NCBI RefSeq assembly: GCF_003610895.1
Contig: NZ_MCAS01000008.1
Span: forward strand, 1-64,000
Direction: 5' to 3'
Length of the DNA: 64,000 nucleotides
From: Paraburkholderia fungorum
Lineage (GTDB): Bacteria; Pseudomonadota; Gammaproteobacteria; Burkholderiales; Burkholderiaceae
Below are positions 35,265 through 45,066 of this stretch, one piece after another; the first letter of the stretch is position 1, and every line of letters begins with the position of its first letter. The notes below the pieces were generated by a model, which searched no databases, was not told the origin of the DNA, and saw only the letters and a program-made list of their open reading frames with translations. Position numbers and translations under genes: made by a program.

Positions 35265-36559
35265 ATGCGCCACTGCCGGACACGCCCGCGGCGGCGGCCC
35301 CGCTCGCAGATCCCGCCGCGCCGCAACCCGCCGGCGCGGGCGTCGTGCTGAGCGCGGTGGAAACCGAACCCGGCTGGCGCGCTGCGGCGCAGCGCTGCGC
35401 CGCCGTCGCCGCGCAGTTCGCCGATTCGGTGGACCGCGAAGCACGCTTTCCCCACGAAGCCTTCGACGCGCTCAAGCGCGAACGTTTGTTGTCGGCCATG
35501 GTGCCCGCCACGTTTGGCGGCGCGGGGCTCTCGCTCGCGGACGTCGGCGCGATCTGCGAAACGCTCGCGCAGGGCTGCGCCTCCACGGCGATGGTGTATG
35601 CGATGCACCAGATCCAGGTGGCCTGCATCGAGGCGCACGGCAGCGAATCGGCATGGCAGCGGCACCTGCTCACACAACTGGTCGACCATCAATGGCTGCT
35701 GGCTTCCGCGACGTCTGAAGAAACCATTGGCGGCAACATGCGCACCAGCGCCTGCTCGGTCGAGATCGAAGGAGAACCCGGCCAGCAGTGCTTTCGCATC
35801 GAAAAGCTCGCGCCGACGATTTCCTACGGCGCCCACGCCGACGGCATTCTGGTCACCGCGCGGCGCACCGCCGAATCGGCTGCGGCCGACCAGGTGCTGA
35901 TCGTCGCGTTACGCGAACAAACGCAGCTGGAAAAACGCGGCGGCTGGGATTCCATGGGCATGCGCGGCACTTGCAGCGAGGGCTTCCGGCTCGTCGCCAC
36001 GGGTCTCGCCGAGCAGATCCTGCCCACCCCTTTCGCCGATATCGCCGACCAGACCATGCTGCCGGTCTCGCACACGCTGTGGGCCTCCGTCTGGACTGGC
36101 GTGGCCAGCGACGCGGTGAATCGCGCGAAAGCCTTCTTCCGCGCGCAGGCCCGCTCGAAACCCGGCGCGATTCCGCCAGCCGGCCTGCGTCTTGCCGAGG
36201 CCGTCGGCCTGCTGCAAATGATGCAGGCGCGCCTGTCGGTCGCGTTCGATGCGGCGCGCGCCGCCCACCACGCGCGGCATGGCGGCTGCCAGGCTGACGC
36301 GCCGCTCTCGGCGATGCTCGGCTTCGCCTCCGACATGAATACGCTGAAGACCAGCATCTCGACCACCGCGCTGCAGGTGGTCCAGGAAGTGCTGATGATC
36401 TGCGGCATGGCGGGCTACAAGAACGGCACGGAATACAGCGTGGGGCGCCATTTACGCGACCTCTACTCCGCACCGCTAATGATCAACAACGACCGTATCG
36501 CGCAGAACACGGCGAGCCTGTTGCTCGCGCAGCGTCCTGCCGCCCCGGGGAGAGCCTGA
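35261..36559 (+). CDS. Acyl-CoA dehydrogenase-family flavoprotein
   Basis: 432 residues. An N-terminal helical domain (SVDREARFPHEAFDALKRERLLSAMVPATFGGAGLSLADVG) and the FAD-binding segment around TSEETIGGNMRTSACSVEIEGEPG lead to the C-terminal four-helix bundle ending GRHLRDLYSAPLMINNDRIAQNTASL. Acting on carrier-bound substrates is known for related enzymes in NRPS pathways, and the neighbouring carrier and ligase make that likely. The usual Glu base is not obvious, so the reaction may differ from simple desaturation. Confidence 0.85.
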   Translation: MNAPLPDTPAAAAPLADPAAPQPAGAGVVLSAVETEPGWRAAAQRCAAVAAQFADSVDREARFPHEAFDALKRERLLSAMVPATFGGAGLSLADVGAICETLAQGCASTAMVYAMHQIQVACIEAHGSESAWQRHLLTQLVDHQWLLASATSEETIGGNMRTSACSVEIEGEPGQQCFRIEKLAPTISYGAHADGILVTARRTAESAAADQVLIVALREQTQLEKRGGWDSMGMRGTCSEGFRLVATGLAEQILPTPFADIADQTMLPVSHTLWASVWTGVASDAVNRAKAFFRAQARSKPGAIPPAGLRLAEAVGLLQMMQARLSVAFDAARAAHHARHGGCQADAPLSAMLGFASDMNTLKTSISTTALQVVQEVLMICGMAGYKNGTEYSVGRHLRDLYSAPLMINNDRIAQNTASLLLAQRPAAPGRA

Positions 36560-36560
36560 C

Positions 36561-37637
36561 ATGAACACGATGACCGACACCGCGGCGCTGGCGGTTCAGA
36601 CGGCCGCCGCCGCTCAGCAACCCGCGGCACCGGCTTTCCGCGACGAGCTGCTCGCCGCCGGCCTCCTGATCGATACCGGCGAGAACGGCCTGTACGGCCG
36701 CAGCCAGATTTTCGAAGATGTGGTGGAGCGTCTGAACGTGGCGATCACCCATCTCGGCGCGGACCAGCAACCGGAGGTGCTGCGTTTTCCGCCCGCCATG
36801 CGCCGCACCGATTTCGAAGACAGCGAGTATCTGAAGAGCTTTCCGAACCTCGCGGGTACGATCCATTCGTTCTGCGGCAACGACATGGGCCACCAGCGCC
36901 TGTTGCGCGCGCTCGACCAGGCCATGAGCGAGCGCGACGACGAACGCAGCGAGGAATGGATGGCACAGCAGCAACCGACCCGCGTGGTGCTCACGCCGGC
37001 CGCCTGCTATCCGATCTATCCGGTGATGGCGCGGCGCGGCCCGTTGCCCGCCGACGGCCGCACTATCGACGTGCTGTCGTATTGCTTCCGCCACGAACCA
37101 TCGCTCGATCCCGGCCGCATGCAGATGTTCCGGCAGCGCGAATACGTGCGCCTCGGCAACGCCGAACAGGTGATGGCGTTCCGTCAGATGTGGATCGAAC
37201 GCGGCTCGCTGCTGATCGAACTGCTGCAACTGCCGGTGGACGTGGATCTCGCCAACGACCCGTTCTTCGGCCGCGGCGGCAAGATCGTCGCCGATAGCCA
37301 GCGTGCTCAGGCACTCAAATTCGAACTGCTGATTCCGGTGGCCGACCCGCGCGGCAAAACGGCTTGCCTCTCGTTCAACTATCACATGGACCACTTCGGC
37401 GCGATCTGGAAGATCGCCTGCGAGGACGGCGCGGTGGCGCACACCGGTTGCGTCGGCTTCGGCATGGAGCGCATCACGCTCGCCCTGTTGCGTCACCACG
37501 GTCTCGACGTCAATGCGTGGCCGGACGACGTGCGTGCGCTGCTGTGGGGGGACACCGCGGCGCATATCGCCGAGGGCATGCGGGCCACTCGGCCGGCTTG
37601 CCCAGCGGCGGCGCAAAGCGCGGAGGATCGCGCATGA
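36561..37637 (+). CDS. Amino acid:[carrier protein] ligase (class II aaRS-like)
   Basis: 358 residues, with a GGGGAGAG site and 1 nt after the upstream stop. It shows class II synthetase motifs: motif 2-like CFRHEPSLDPGRMQMFRQREYVRLG and motif 3-like GCVGFGMERITLAL, but no tRNA-binding domain. Cys in TPAACYPIY, Glu in RQREYV and Cys in KTACLSFNYH fit the zinc ligands known for atypical SerRS-like amino acid:carrier-protein ligases such as the Bradyrhizobium protein. It should charge Gly, Ala or a similar amino acid onto the carrier at 35013. Confidence 0.85.
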   Translation: MNTMTDTAALAVQTAAAAQQPAAPAFRDELLAAGLLIDTGENGLYGRSQIFEDVVERLNVAITHLGADQQPEVLRFPPAMRRTDFEDSEYLKSFPNLAGTIHSFCGNDMGHQRLLRALDQAMSERDDERSEEWMAQQQPTRVVLTPAACYPIYPVMARRGPLPADGRTIDVLSYCFRHEPSLDPGRMQMFRQREYVRLGNAEQVMAFRQMWIERGSLLIELLQLPVDVDLANDPFFGRGGKIVADSQRAQALKFELLIPVADPRGKTACLSFNYHMDHFGAIWKIACEDGAVAHTGCVGFGMERITLALLRHHGLDVNAWPDDVRALLWGDTAAHIAEGMRATRPACPAAAQSAEDRA

Positions 37638-38695
37638 ATCCATCCCCGATCCCCACGCCCAAGGACGGGCAAGCGCCCTTCCCCTTGTCCGGCCGCCTCG
37701 ATCTGCCGGCTCAGGGCGGCACGGCCGCGCCCGCCGCGCCGCTGCGCCAGCACGCGCCGCACGCGTTGCATCAAGGCGAGCGTGTGTGGCAGGAGACCAA
37801 CTGCTACGTCGACCTGTGGATCGAATTGCTGCACGGCTTCGGGCTCGATCCGCGCGCGGCGTTCGGCTTTACCGTGACCCAGGACTTCGAAGGCGATCAG
37901 TTCACGTTCTTCAAGTTCCCGCTCGAAGACCTCGAGCGGCTCTATGGCACCCAGGTGCAGGAACTGGCGATCTACGATTCGCTCGAAGCCCGTGTGCTCG
38001 CGCAGACGTTGCGCGGTCACACCGTGCTGGTGGAAGTGGACGGCTATTACCTGCCGAATACGCGGGCCACGTCATATCGGCGCGAGCATCCGAAAACCAC
38101 GATCGGGATCGACTTCATCGATCCCGCGGCGCGGCGCCTCGGCTATTTCCACAACACCGGCTATCACCTGCTCGACAGCGAAGACTACGACGGCGTGTTT
38201 CGCAAGCTGCCTCAATTCGCGCAGCAGCCCGATCTGCTGTTTCCGTATGTTGAATTCGCCAAGCAGGTTCGGCCGGCGCTGGAAGGCACCGCACTCGTCG
38301 AAGCATCCGCGGAATTGCTATGCGCGCATCTGGCGCGGCGGCCGCTGAGCAATCCGATCTCGCAGTGGCGCGAGGCGTTTCCGGCGCATCTCGACATGCT
38401 GCTCGAACGCGGCGAGGCGTTCTTCCATCCGTACTCGTTCAACCTGATGCGGCAGCTTGGCGCGAACTTCGAATTTCTCTCGAAGTATTTGAGCTGGCTT
38501 TCCGCGCAGGGCTTCGACCTGCCGGCGTCGATCCCGGCGGCGGCGCAAAGTATCGCGTCGGAGTCGATGGTGATGCAGTTCCGGCTCGTGCGGGCCATCG
38601 CGCGTGGGCGCCGCGATTCGTGTGAAGACTGCTTCGACGTGCTTGAAAGCGCCTACGAAAAGACGCTGCCCCCGCTTGCCGCGCTCGTACTGTGA
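37634..38695 (+). CDS. DUF1839 family protein, possible acyltransferase
   Basis: 353 residues from the ATG at 37634, overlapping the ligase stop (ATGA). The N-terminal block HQGERVWQETNCYVDLWIELLHGFGLDP and the later ETNCY-like Cys/His residues resemble the carrier-protein acyltransferase BtrH, which transfers an acyl group from an ACP to an aminoglycoside. A middle FIDPAARRLGYFHNTGYHLL and a C-terminal helical region (residues 250-340) follow. I infer that it transfers the carrier-bound aminoacyl group to an acceptor; this has not been shown. Confidence 0.75.
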   Translation: MNPSPIPTPKDGQAPFPLSGRLDLPAQGGTAAPAAPLRQHAPHALHQGERVWQETNCYVDLWIELLHGFGLDPRAAFGFTVTQDFEGDQFTFFKFPLEDLERLYGTQVQELAIYDSLEARVLAQTLRGHTVLVEVDGYYLPNTRATSYRREHPKTTIGIDFIDPAARRLGYFHNTGYHLLDSEDYDGVFRKLPQFAQQPDLLFPYVEFAKQVRPALEGTALVEASAELLCAHLARRPLSNPISQWREAFPAHLDMLLERGEAFFHPYSFNLMRQLGANFEFLSKYLSWLSAQGFDLPASIPAAAQSIASESMVMQFRLVRAIARGRRDSCEDCFDVLESAYEKTLPPLAALVL

Positions 38696-41223
38696 CGCGT
38701 TCGGACCTCTGGCCACAACCACTCGACGCAGGCTGGCAGTGCGTCAGCACACCAGCCGGCGCCTGTGCTTCACCCGCTGACTTACCCACGCAGGGCTGGC
38801 TCGCCGCGCAAGTACCCGGCACGGTGGCGAGCACGCACCGCGCCGCTGGCCTGCTGGACATCGCCGATCCCCCACCGTTCGCCTTCGACGATCACTGGTA
38901 CCGGCTCACACTGACCGGCACGGGCAAGCGCCGCTTGCGTCTTCACGGCCTCGCCACGCTCGCCGAAGTCTGGCTCGACGGCATCAGGCGCCTCGATTCC
39001 GACTCGATGTTCGTCGCGCACGATCTCGACATCGAACTGCACGGCAGCGCGACACTCGCGTTGTGCTTTCGCTCGCTGACGCCGGCGCTGGCAGCCAAAC
39101 GCTCACGCACGCGCTGGCGGCCGCGGCTCGTCACGCCGTCCACCTTGCGCAACGTGCGCACCACCCTGCTCGGCCATATGCCCGGATGGTGTCCATCGGT
39201 GCAGGCAGTCGGCCCGTGGCGTCCAATTGAAATACTGAGCGATGCTGAGCACGCCTTCGACACACTCGATCTGGCGAGCCGCATCGAAGGCGACGATGGC
39301 ATTGTTTCGCTCACGTTACGTTTCGTGCATCCGCATGATGCCGACGCGTGTGCCGCCTCGTTGAATTGCGGTGACTGTGTTTCGTCTTTGCAATGGAGCG
39401 ATGCATATACACTGACCGGCAGCGTGCGTGTCGCGCGTGCCGAACGCTGGTGGCCCCACACGCATGGCGAGCCCACTTTATATCCTCTGACATTGCAGCT
39501 TGATGACGAGCGCGCGCCATCTCACGCAATATCCCGCTCGATATCCCACTCATTGGGATCGATCGGCTTTCGCAGCATCGAAGTCGAGCGCGGCGCGGAC
39601 GGCACCGGTTTCGCCCTGCGCGTAAATGGCACGCCAGTGTTCTGCCGCGGCGCCTGCTGGACCAGCGCGGATCTCGTCACACTGAGCGGCACCGAAGCGC
39701 AACTGCGTCATGCCTTCGCGCTCGCGCGCGATGCCGGCATGAACATGCTGCGGGTCGGCGGCACGATGGTGTACGAGTCCGATCGCTTCTACGCGTTAGC
39801 CGACGAGTATGGGTTGTTGATCTGGCAAGACTTCGCGCTGGCGAATTTTGACTACCCGAACGATGCCGACTTCAGCGCTTCCATTGAACGCGAAGCGACG
39901 CAATTCCTGACCCGCACGCGGCGCTTCGCGTCGCTCGCGGTGCTGTGCGGCGGCAGCGAAGTCGACCAGCAGGCGGCCATGTTCGGCCTGCCTGATTCGA
40001 TGCGCGCGCAACCACTCTTTACCGCGCTGCTCCCCGCCGTCGCGGCGCGCGAGCGTTCGGACGTACCGTATGTGAGCAACTCGCCCTCAGGCGGCGCGTG
40101 GCCGTTTTCGACTAATGAGGGCATCACGCATTACTACGGCGTGGGCGCCTATCAACGCCCGCTCGACGACGCGCGCCGCGCGCAGGTCCGTTTCGCCGCC
40201 GAATGCCTCGCTTTCGCCAACGTGCCGGACGACGCCACCTTGCACGACGCGCTGGGCACGATCCATTCGCACGATCCGCGCTGGAAGGCCGGCGTACCGC
40301 GCGACCCCGGCGCCGGCTGGGACTTCGACGACGTTCGCGACCACTATCTTCAGACGCTTTATGGCGTCGAGCCGGCGCGGTTGCGTTACGAAGACCCCGA
40401 ACGCTACCTGGATCTATCGCGTGCGGTGGTCGCCGAGCTGATGAGCGACGTGTTCGCCGAATGGCGGCGTGCCGGCTCGACATGCGGCGGCGCGCTGGTC
40501 TGGCAGCTTCAGGATCTGCGTCCCGGCGCAGGCTGGGGCGTGATCGACGCCACAGGACGGCCCAAAAGCGCCCTGCACGGGCTTGCGCGCACGCTGCAAC
40601 CCATCCAGCTGGTCATAACCGACGAAGGCCTCAACGGGCTCGATATTCATTTGCTGAACGAGCGTGCGGAGCCGTTGCACGCGCAACTGGATCTGGTCTG
40701 CCTGCGCGACGGCAGCGTCAAGGTGGCATCGGCCAGCCGCGTTGTCGAACTGGCGCCGCACAGCGCACAGCGGATCAGCGCGGCGCAATGCCTTGGCCAG
40801 TTCTTCGATTTCACGCACGCCTACCGCTTCGGCCCGCGCGCCCACGACGTAACGATTGCGACGCTGCGCGATCCGGCGAGCGGCCGGATCGTTTCAGAAG
40901 CGATTCATCTGCCGGAACGGCGCGCGGACGTGCGTCACGATCTCGGCCTCACGGTGCGCCCCGAGCGCACTGCCGATGGCTGGCAACTGGTCATCGAAGC
41001 GCAGCGCTTTGCGCGCTTCGTTCATATCATTGACACGCGTTATCGCGCCGCACACGACTGGTTTCATCTGCCGCCGAACCGTACGCACACCGTGCCGCTC
41101 CTCCTTGCCGAAAGATTCGTTGCACGCGCATCTAACGCAACGTTTAAAGCAGACGCAACATGCGAGGCACCTGCAGGCGAAGTCCGCGCGATCAATGCGA
41201 TATCCGCCACCTTCTACGGTTGA
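38692..41223 (+). CDS. Family 2 glycoside hydrolase (beta-mannosidase-like)
   Basis: 843 residues from a GTG that overlaps the DUF1839 stop. It has the jelly-roll N-terminus and two Ig-like domains, then a TIM barrel with RVGGTMVYESDRFYALADEYGLLIWQDFALANFDYP, which matches GH2 beta-mannosidases, and the acid/base Glu of WCGNNE appears as LCGGSE. A Glu in RFAAECLAFAN could be the nucleophile of the SEFGFQ motif. The active-site motifs are both modified, so it may be an altered enzyme. It ends the five-gene operon. Confidence 0.82.
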   Translation: MTRSDLWPQPLDAGWQCVSTPAGACASPADLPTQGWLAAQVPGTVASTHRAAGLLDIADPPPFAFDDHWYRLTLTGTGKRRLRLHGLATLAEVWLDGIRRLDSDSMFVAHDLDIELHGSATLALCFRSLTPALAAKRSRTRWRPRLVTPSTLRNVRTTLLGHMPGWCPSVQAVGPWRPIEILSDAEHAFDTLDLASRIEGDDGIVSLTLRFVHPHDADACAASLNCGDCVSSLQWSDAYTLTGSVRVARAERWWPHTHGEPTLYPLTLQLDDERAPSHAISRSISHSLGSIGFRSIEVERGADGTGFALRVNGTPVFCRGACWTSADLVTLSGTEAQLRHAFALARDAGMNMLRVGGTMVYESDRFYALADEYGLLIWQDFALANFDYPNDADFSASIEREATQFLTRTRRFASLAVLCGGSEVDQQAAMFGLPDSMRAQPLFTALLPAVAARERSDVPYVSNSPSGGAWPFSTNEGITHYYGVGAYQRPLDDARRAQVRFAAECLAFANVPDDATLHDALGTIHSHDPRWKAGVPRDPGAGWDFDDVRDHYLQTLYGVEPARLRYEDPERYLDLSRAVVAELMSDVFAEWRRAGSTCGGALVWQLQDLRPGAGWGVIDATGRPKSALHGLARTLQPIQLVITDEGLNGLDIHLLNERAEPLHAQLDLVCLRDGSVKVASASRVVELAPHSAQRISAAQCLGQFFDFTHAYRFGPRAHDVTIATLRDPASGRIVSEAIHLPERRADVRHDLGLTVRPERTADGWQLVIEAQRFARFVHIIDTRYRAAHDWFHLPPNRTHTVPLLLAERFVARASNATFKADATCEAPAGEVRAINAISATFYG

Positions 41224-41853
41224 ATGTCGTTCCCGTACTAACTATTGCCTCGCGAAGCGCGTAAAACCTCGCGCTGCGCGAACTTAACTGTCTGGTCCGC
41301 GCAAACACCAGGGGTTTATCTACGATTTTCCGCTCTCAGGAAAGACACTTCGCACTACTCCGCACGCAGCGTATAGAACACATCTGAATCAATTCCGGCA
41401 CACCTCGGACGGCCCCCGACAACGCGCCTACGAAGGCTATTTCATCTCCGGGACATCTGCGGCAAAGCGATGCTCATCAGGCGCTAACCCAATCCGATCA
41501 AGGACTTGGCTCGAATAAAAATCCCCTTCGACCAGGCCGTGCCTTAAACAGGCGTTGTGCAGAATTGAAACAAAAACCCGCGTTTGGCTTCGCGCGCCGC
41601 TAAGGCTTGGTTCGCTGCGCCGCACCAGCACTGGTTTTCCCTACAGTTGGCACACTCCTCGCTAAAGGAGATGCGCAACACCGCGTCACCGCAACGTGAT
41701 TCACAACAAAGGCGGCGGCGCATCAGGCCAATACGGGGCCGTTCCTGTTCATCTCGTCGCTGCTCGCCAGGCAGCAGGTAGTCAATTCAGGGATGCAGGC
41801 ATCGGATCAAAGACACGAAACCACGCAACGCGTGGCTTCAGCGAGGACCGATC
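41224..41853. other. Gap with a leader hairpin before the Crp-type gene
   Basis: 630 nt with no supported coding region. A perfect 6-bp hairpin (CCACGC-aac-GCGTGG) at 41821-41835 sits 18 nt before the regulator ATG, and GAGGA serves as its ribosome site. No terminator for the preceding operon was convincingly found. Confidence 0.5.
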
Positions 41854-42588
41854 ATGTTGACACTTCAATCAGATCTGCACGGTAACCATTTGCTCGGCGC
41901 GTTGCCGTCCCACGAATGGCAAGCGCTTGCCCCTCATCTCGAACTGGTTCATCTGCGTACCGAACAACTGCTGTGCGATTCGGGTCAGCGCATCCATCAC
42001 GTCTATTTCCCGACCACCGCAATCATCTCGATGCTCTCGACGATGGAAGACGGCAGCTCGGTCGAAATCGCCGCGGTCGGCCGCGAAGGCATGACCGGCG
42101 TGCCGGTGCTCACGGGCGGCGAAACCATGCCGAACCGTGTGCAGGTGCAATGCGCCGGCTTCGCTTACCGGATGAGCGCACAGGCGCTCAAGCAGCAATT
42201 CGCACGCTCCGATTTCCTGCGCCGCCTGATGCTGCTGTACATGCACGCCCTGCTCACCCAGGTCGCGCAGACCGCTGCCTGCAATCGCCACCACGCATTG
42301 AACAAGCAACTGTGCCGCTGGTTGCTGATCGAAGTGGATCGCGTGGCATCGAACGACCTGACGGTCACCCAGCAACTGATCGCCGACATGCTCGGCGTGC
42401 GCCGCGAAGGCATCACCGAAGCGGCCGGCAAGTTGCACGACGAAGGTCTGATTCACCACAGCCGCGGCCATATCAAGGTACTCGACCGCAAGGGTCTCGA
42501 AGCGCGCGCCTGCGAATGCTACGGCCTCGTCAAGCGCGAATTCGACCGCCTGCTGCCACGCCTTCGCCAGGCTGAAACCGTCGAGTAA
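41854..42588 (+). CDS. Crp/Fnr-family transcriptional regulator
   Basis: 244 residues. The N-terminal cNMP-type beta barrel includes RIHHVYFPTTAIISMLSTMEDGSSVEIAAVGREGMTGVPVLTGG; the C-terminal winged helix contains NDLTVTQQLIADMLGVRREGITEAAGKLHDEGLIHHSRGHIKVLDRKGLE. There is no Cys cluster for an Fe-S centre, so it is not an Fnr. It precedes the exopolysaccharide genes by 44 nt and could control them. Confidence 0.92.
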   Translation: MLTLQSDLHGNHLLGALPSHEWQALAPHLELVHLRTEQLLCDSGQRIHHVYFPTTAIISMLSTMEDGSSVEIAAVGREGMTGVPVLTGGETMPNRVQVQCAGFAYRMSAQALKQQFARSDFLRRLMLLYMHALLTQVAQTAACNRHHALNKQLCRWLLIEVDRVASNDLTVTQQLIADMLGVRREGITEAAGKLHDEGLIHHSRGHIKVLDRKGLEARACECYGLVKREFDRLLPRLRQAETVE

Positions 42589-42632
42589 GCAGCCCCCCAA
42601 GGCTGCATGGTCCGCTCACAGGATAGATCACT

Positions 42633-44045
42633 ATGTTCAGGAATACTGCGCGATGTCTCGACGCACTCTTCGTGATTGCGGGCGGGTTAATCGCTCATTG
42701 GATGCGTTTTTCGACGCCGATTGCATTGTCTGACACCGAGCGTCTCCTGATCGCCTTTAACTGTGTGCTCGTGCTGCTGATGTTTCCCGGCTTCGGCGTC
42801 TACGAACCGTGGCGCGGCAAGGCGCTGCCTTCCATGCTGCTAAGAGTCGCCGCCGCGTGGCTGGTGGTGGTCGCCACCGCCCTCGTGCTGGCGTTCACCT
42901 TGCACCGCATGGATGCGGTTTCGCGGCTGTGGTTCGGCTACTCGACGCTGATCTCCGGTGCGCTGATCATCGTCACCAAGTGCCTCGCGCATGGGGCGTT
43001 GCGCAGCGTGCGCCGGCGCGGCATGAACTTCCGCACGGTCGCGATCGTCGGCGCGCCCGGTTTCTCGCGTACGTTGCTGGCGCATCTCGACCATGCGCCG
43101 CAAGCCGGCTTCAAGCCGGTCTGCGTCTTCGACACCAGCGACGCCGGCGACGCCGGCAACACCGGCGTTCAGGCGGCCAGCACGCATGGCGCGCGCGTGA
43201 ATCGCCTGCCGGTGCTGACGGATCTGAACGCGTTCGCCGCCAAGGTGCGCGACGAGCGCGTGAACGAGGTGTGGCTTGCTTTACCGCTTTCCGAAGAACA
43301 TACGATCTATCGTTTCACGCGCATTTTCAGGCATGACTTCGTGAATCTGCGCTTCATTCCCGATGTACGCAGCCTCTCGCTTTTCAATCACACGCTGGTC
43401 GATGTCGTCGGTTTACCCACACTCAATCTGAGCACAACACCCGTCCCGTCGCCGCAGATGTGGCCCAAGCTGATCTTCGACCGCCTGTTCGCGGCGGCCG
43501 CGCTGCTCGCGCTCGCGCCCGTGTTCGTCGTACTCGCGATCGGCATCAAGCTGAGCTCGCCGGGGCCGGTGTTCTTCCGGCAGATCCGCAAGGGCGTGGA
43601 CGGCGAGCCGTTCGCGATCTACAAGTTCCGCTCGATGACAGTGCACCACGAAGCCCACGGCCAGCTCACGCAGGCCGCGCGCAACGACACCCGCGTGACG
43701 AAGCTCGGCGGCTTCATGCGCCGCACCAGCCTCGACGAATTGCCGCAATTTCTGAACGTGCTGCTCGGTCAGATGTCGGTGGTCGGTCCACGTCCTCATG
43801 CGGTCGAACACGACGATCTTTACAAGGATCAGGTGTACGGCTACATGAACCGCTACCGGATCAAGCCGGGCATCACCGGCTGGGCCCAGGTGAACGGCTA
43901 TCGCGGCGCCACCACCAAGGTGGAAAAGATGGAGGCGCGCGTCAAGTTCGACCTCTTCTACATCCATAACTGGTCGTTCTGGTTCGACATGAAGATTGTG
44001 TTCATCACGATCTTCAAGGGCTTTGTCGGACGCAACGCCTTCTGA
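42633..44045 (+). CDS. Undecaprenyl-phosphate glucose phosphotransferase (WcaJ/polyprenyl glycosyl-1-P transferase)
   Basis: 470 residues. N-terminal membrane helices and a CoA-binding-like cytosolic domain (RTVAIVGAPGFSRTLLAHLD) are followed by the bacterial sugar-transferase core: FFRQIRKGVDGEPFAIYKFRSM, RNDTRVTKLGGFMRRTSLDELPQFLNVLLGQMSVVGPRPHAVEHDD and YRIKPGITGWAQVNGYRG. It loads glucose-1-phosphate on the lipid carrier, first step of an exopolysaccharide. The next gene starts 2 nt later. Confidence 0.94.
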   Translation: MFRNTARCLDALFVIAGGLIAHWMRFSTPIALSDTERLLIAFNCVLVLLMFPGFGVYEPWRGKALPSMLLRVAAAWLVVVATALVLAFTLHRMDAVSRLWFGYSTLISGALIIVTKCLAHGALRSVRRRGMNFRTVAIVGAPGFSRTLLAHLDHAPQAGFKPVCVFDTSDAGDAGNTGVQAASTHGARVNRLPVLTDLNAFAAKVRDERVNEVWLALPLSEEHTIYRFTRIFRHDFVNLRFIPDVRSLSLFNHTLVDVVGLPTLNLSTTPVPSPQMWPKLIFDRLFAAAALLALAPVFVVLAIGIKLSSPGPVFFRQIRKGVDGEPFAIYKFRSMTVHHEAHGQLTQAARNDTRVTKLGGFMRRTSLDELPQFLNVLLGQMSVVGPRPHAVEHDDLYKDQVYGYMNRYRIKPGITGWAQVNGYRGATTKVEKMEARVKFDLFYIHNWSFWFDMKIVFITIFKGFVGRNAF

Positions 44046-44068
44046 GCGTGCCGCAGCGGGAACGGCGC

Positions 44069-45001
44069 GTGAAAGTCTCCGTGATCGTGCCGACGTACCG
44101 GCGCACCGCCGACCTCGCCCGCTGCCTCGCGGCGCTTGACGCACAGGAGCGCCGCGCCGACGAAGTGATCGTAATCGTGCGCCATGACGATTACGCAACG
44201 CTCGACTGGCTGCGCACCTGCGAAGTGAACCGGCCCGACCCGCGCCGCTGGATCATGCTCGTGCACAAGCCGGGCGTGGTCGCGGCGTACAACCTCGGTA
44301 TCGACAGCGCCGACGGCGACGTGCTCTGCTTCACCGGCGACGATGCCGCGCCTCATCCCGACTGGATCGAACGGATCGCCCGCGTGTTCGACAACGATCC
44401 GGCACTCGGCGGGCTGGGCGGACGCGATATCGCGCATGATCACAATGCCATGGCCCAGGGGCGGAAATTGCCGGTGGGTCTCGTGCGCTGGTATGGCCGG
44501 GCCATCGGCAATCACCATATCGGCTACGGCGCGGCACGCAAAGTCCAGGTGCTCAAGGGCGTCAACATGGCGTTTCGCCGTGACGCGATCGGCACGCTGC
44601 GTTTTGACACGCGCTTACGCGGCACCGGCGCGCAGGTTCACTGCGAGATGGCCTTCAGTCTGGAAATAGAACGGCGCGGCTGGACCCTGATCTACGACCC
44701 CGCGTTGCTGGTAGAGCACTTCCCGACCCGGCGCAGCGACGAAGACCCGCGCCTCGCCTTTAACGACGCCGCGTTCTATAACGCGTCATTCAATCTCCGG
44801 CTCATCATGTGCGAATACCTGACGCCGCCCGGCCGTTGGGCATTCGTCGTGTACTCGACGCTGATCGGCGATCGTACGGACCCAGGGTTCCTGCGCGCCT
44901 TGTCGCTGGCATTCGGGCGCGGCGGCATGGTGCTCGCGCTTCGCAAATGGCGAGTCGGTTTGCGCGCGATGCGCGGGGCGTGGCGAGAGGCGGCGCGATA
45001 G
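44069..45001 (+). CDS. Family 2 glycosyltransferase
   Basis: 310 residues from the GTG at 44069 (MKVSVIVPTYRRTADLARCLAAL); an earlier GTG at 44048 is also possible. The GT-A fold has the nucleotide-binding start, DxD-like DDAAPHPDWIERIARVFDNDP, and KGVNMAFRRDAIG. The C-terminus is hydrophobic-basic. It probably adds the second sugar to the lipid-linked exopolysaccharide intermediate. Its stop lies 66 nt before the HigA gene end. Confidence 0.9.
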   Translation: MKVSVIVPTYRRTADLARCLAALDAQERRADEVIVIVRHDDYATLDWLRTCEVNRPDPRRWIMLVHKPGVVAAYNLGIDSADGDVLCFTGDDAAPHPDWIERIARVFDNDPALGGLGGRDIAHDHNAMAQGRKLPVGLVRWYGRAIGNHHIGYGAARKVQVLKGVNMAFRRDAIGTLRFDTRLRGTGAQVHCEMAFSLEIERRGWTLIYDPALLVEHFPTRRSDEDPRLAFNDAAFYNASFNLRLIMCEYLTPPGRWAFVVYSTLIGDRTDPGFLRALSLAFGRGGMVLALRKWRVGLRAMRGAWREAAR

Positions 45002-45066
45002 GTACGATGAGCGCGACGAGCACGCGAGGCGCGCTCACCCCGCTCAGCATCAGGCAAGCGCCGCGC

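Noticed and set aside
41437..41631. 64-residue leftward frame in the gap before the Crp-type gene
   Set aside because: No ribosome site or recognisable domain; composition like surrounding non-coding DNA.
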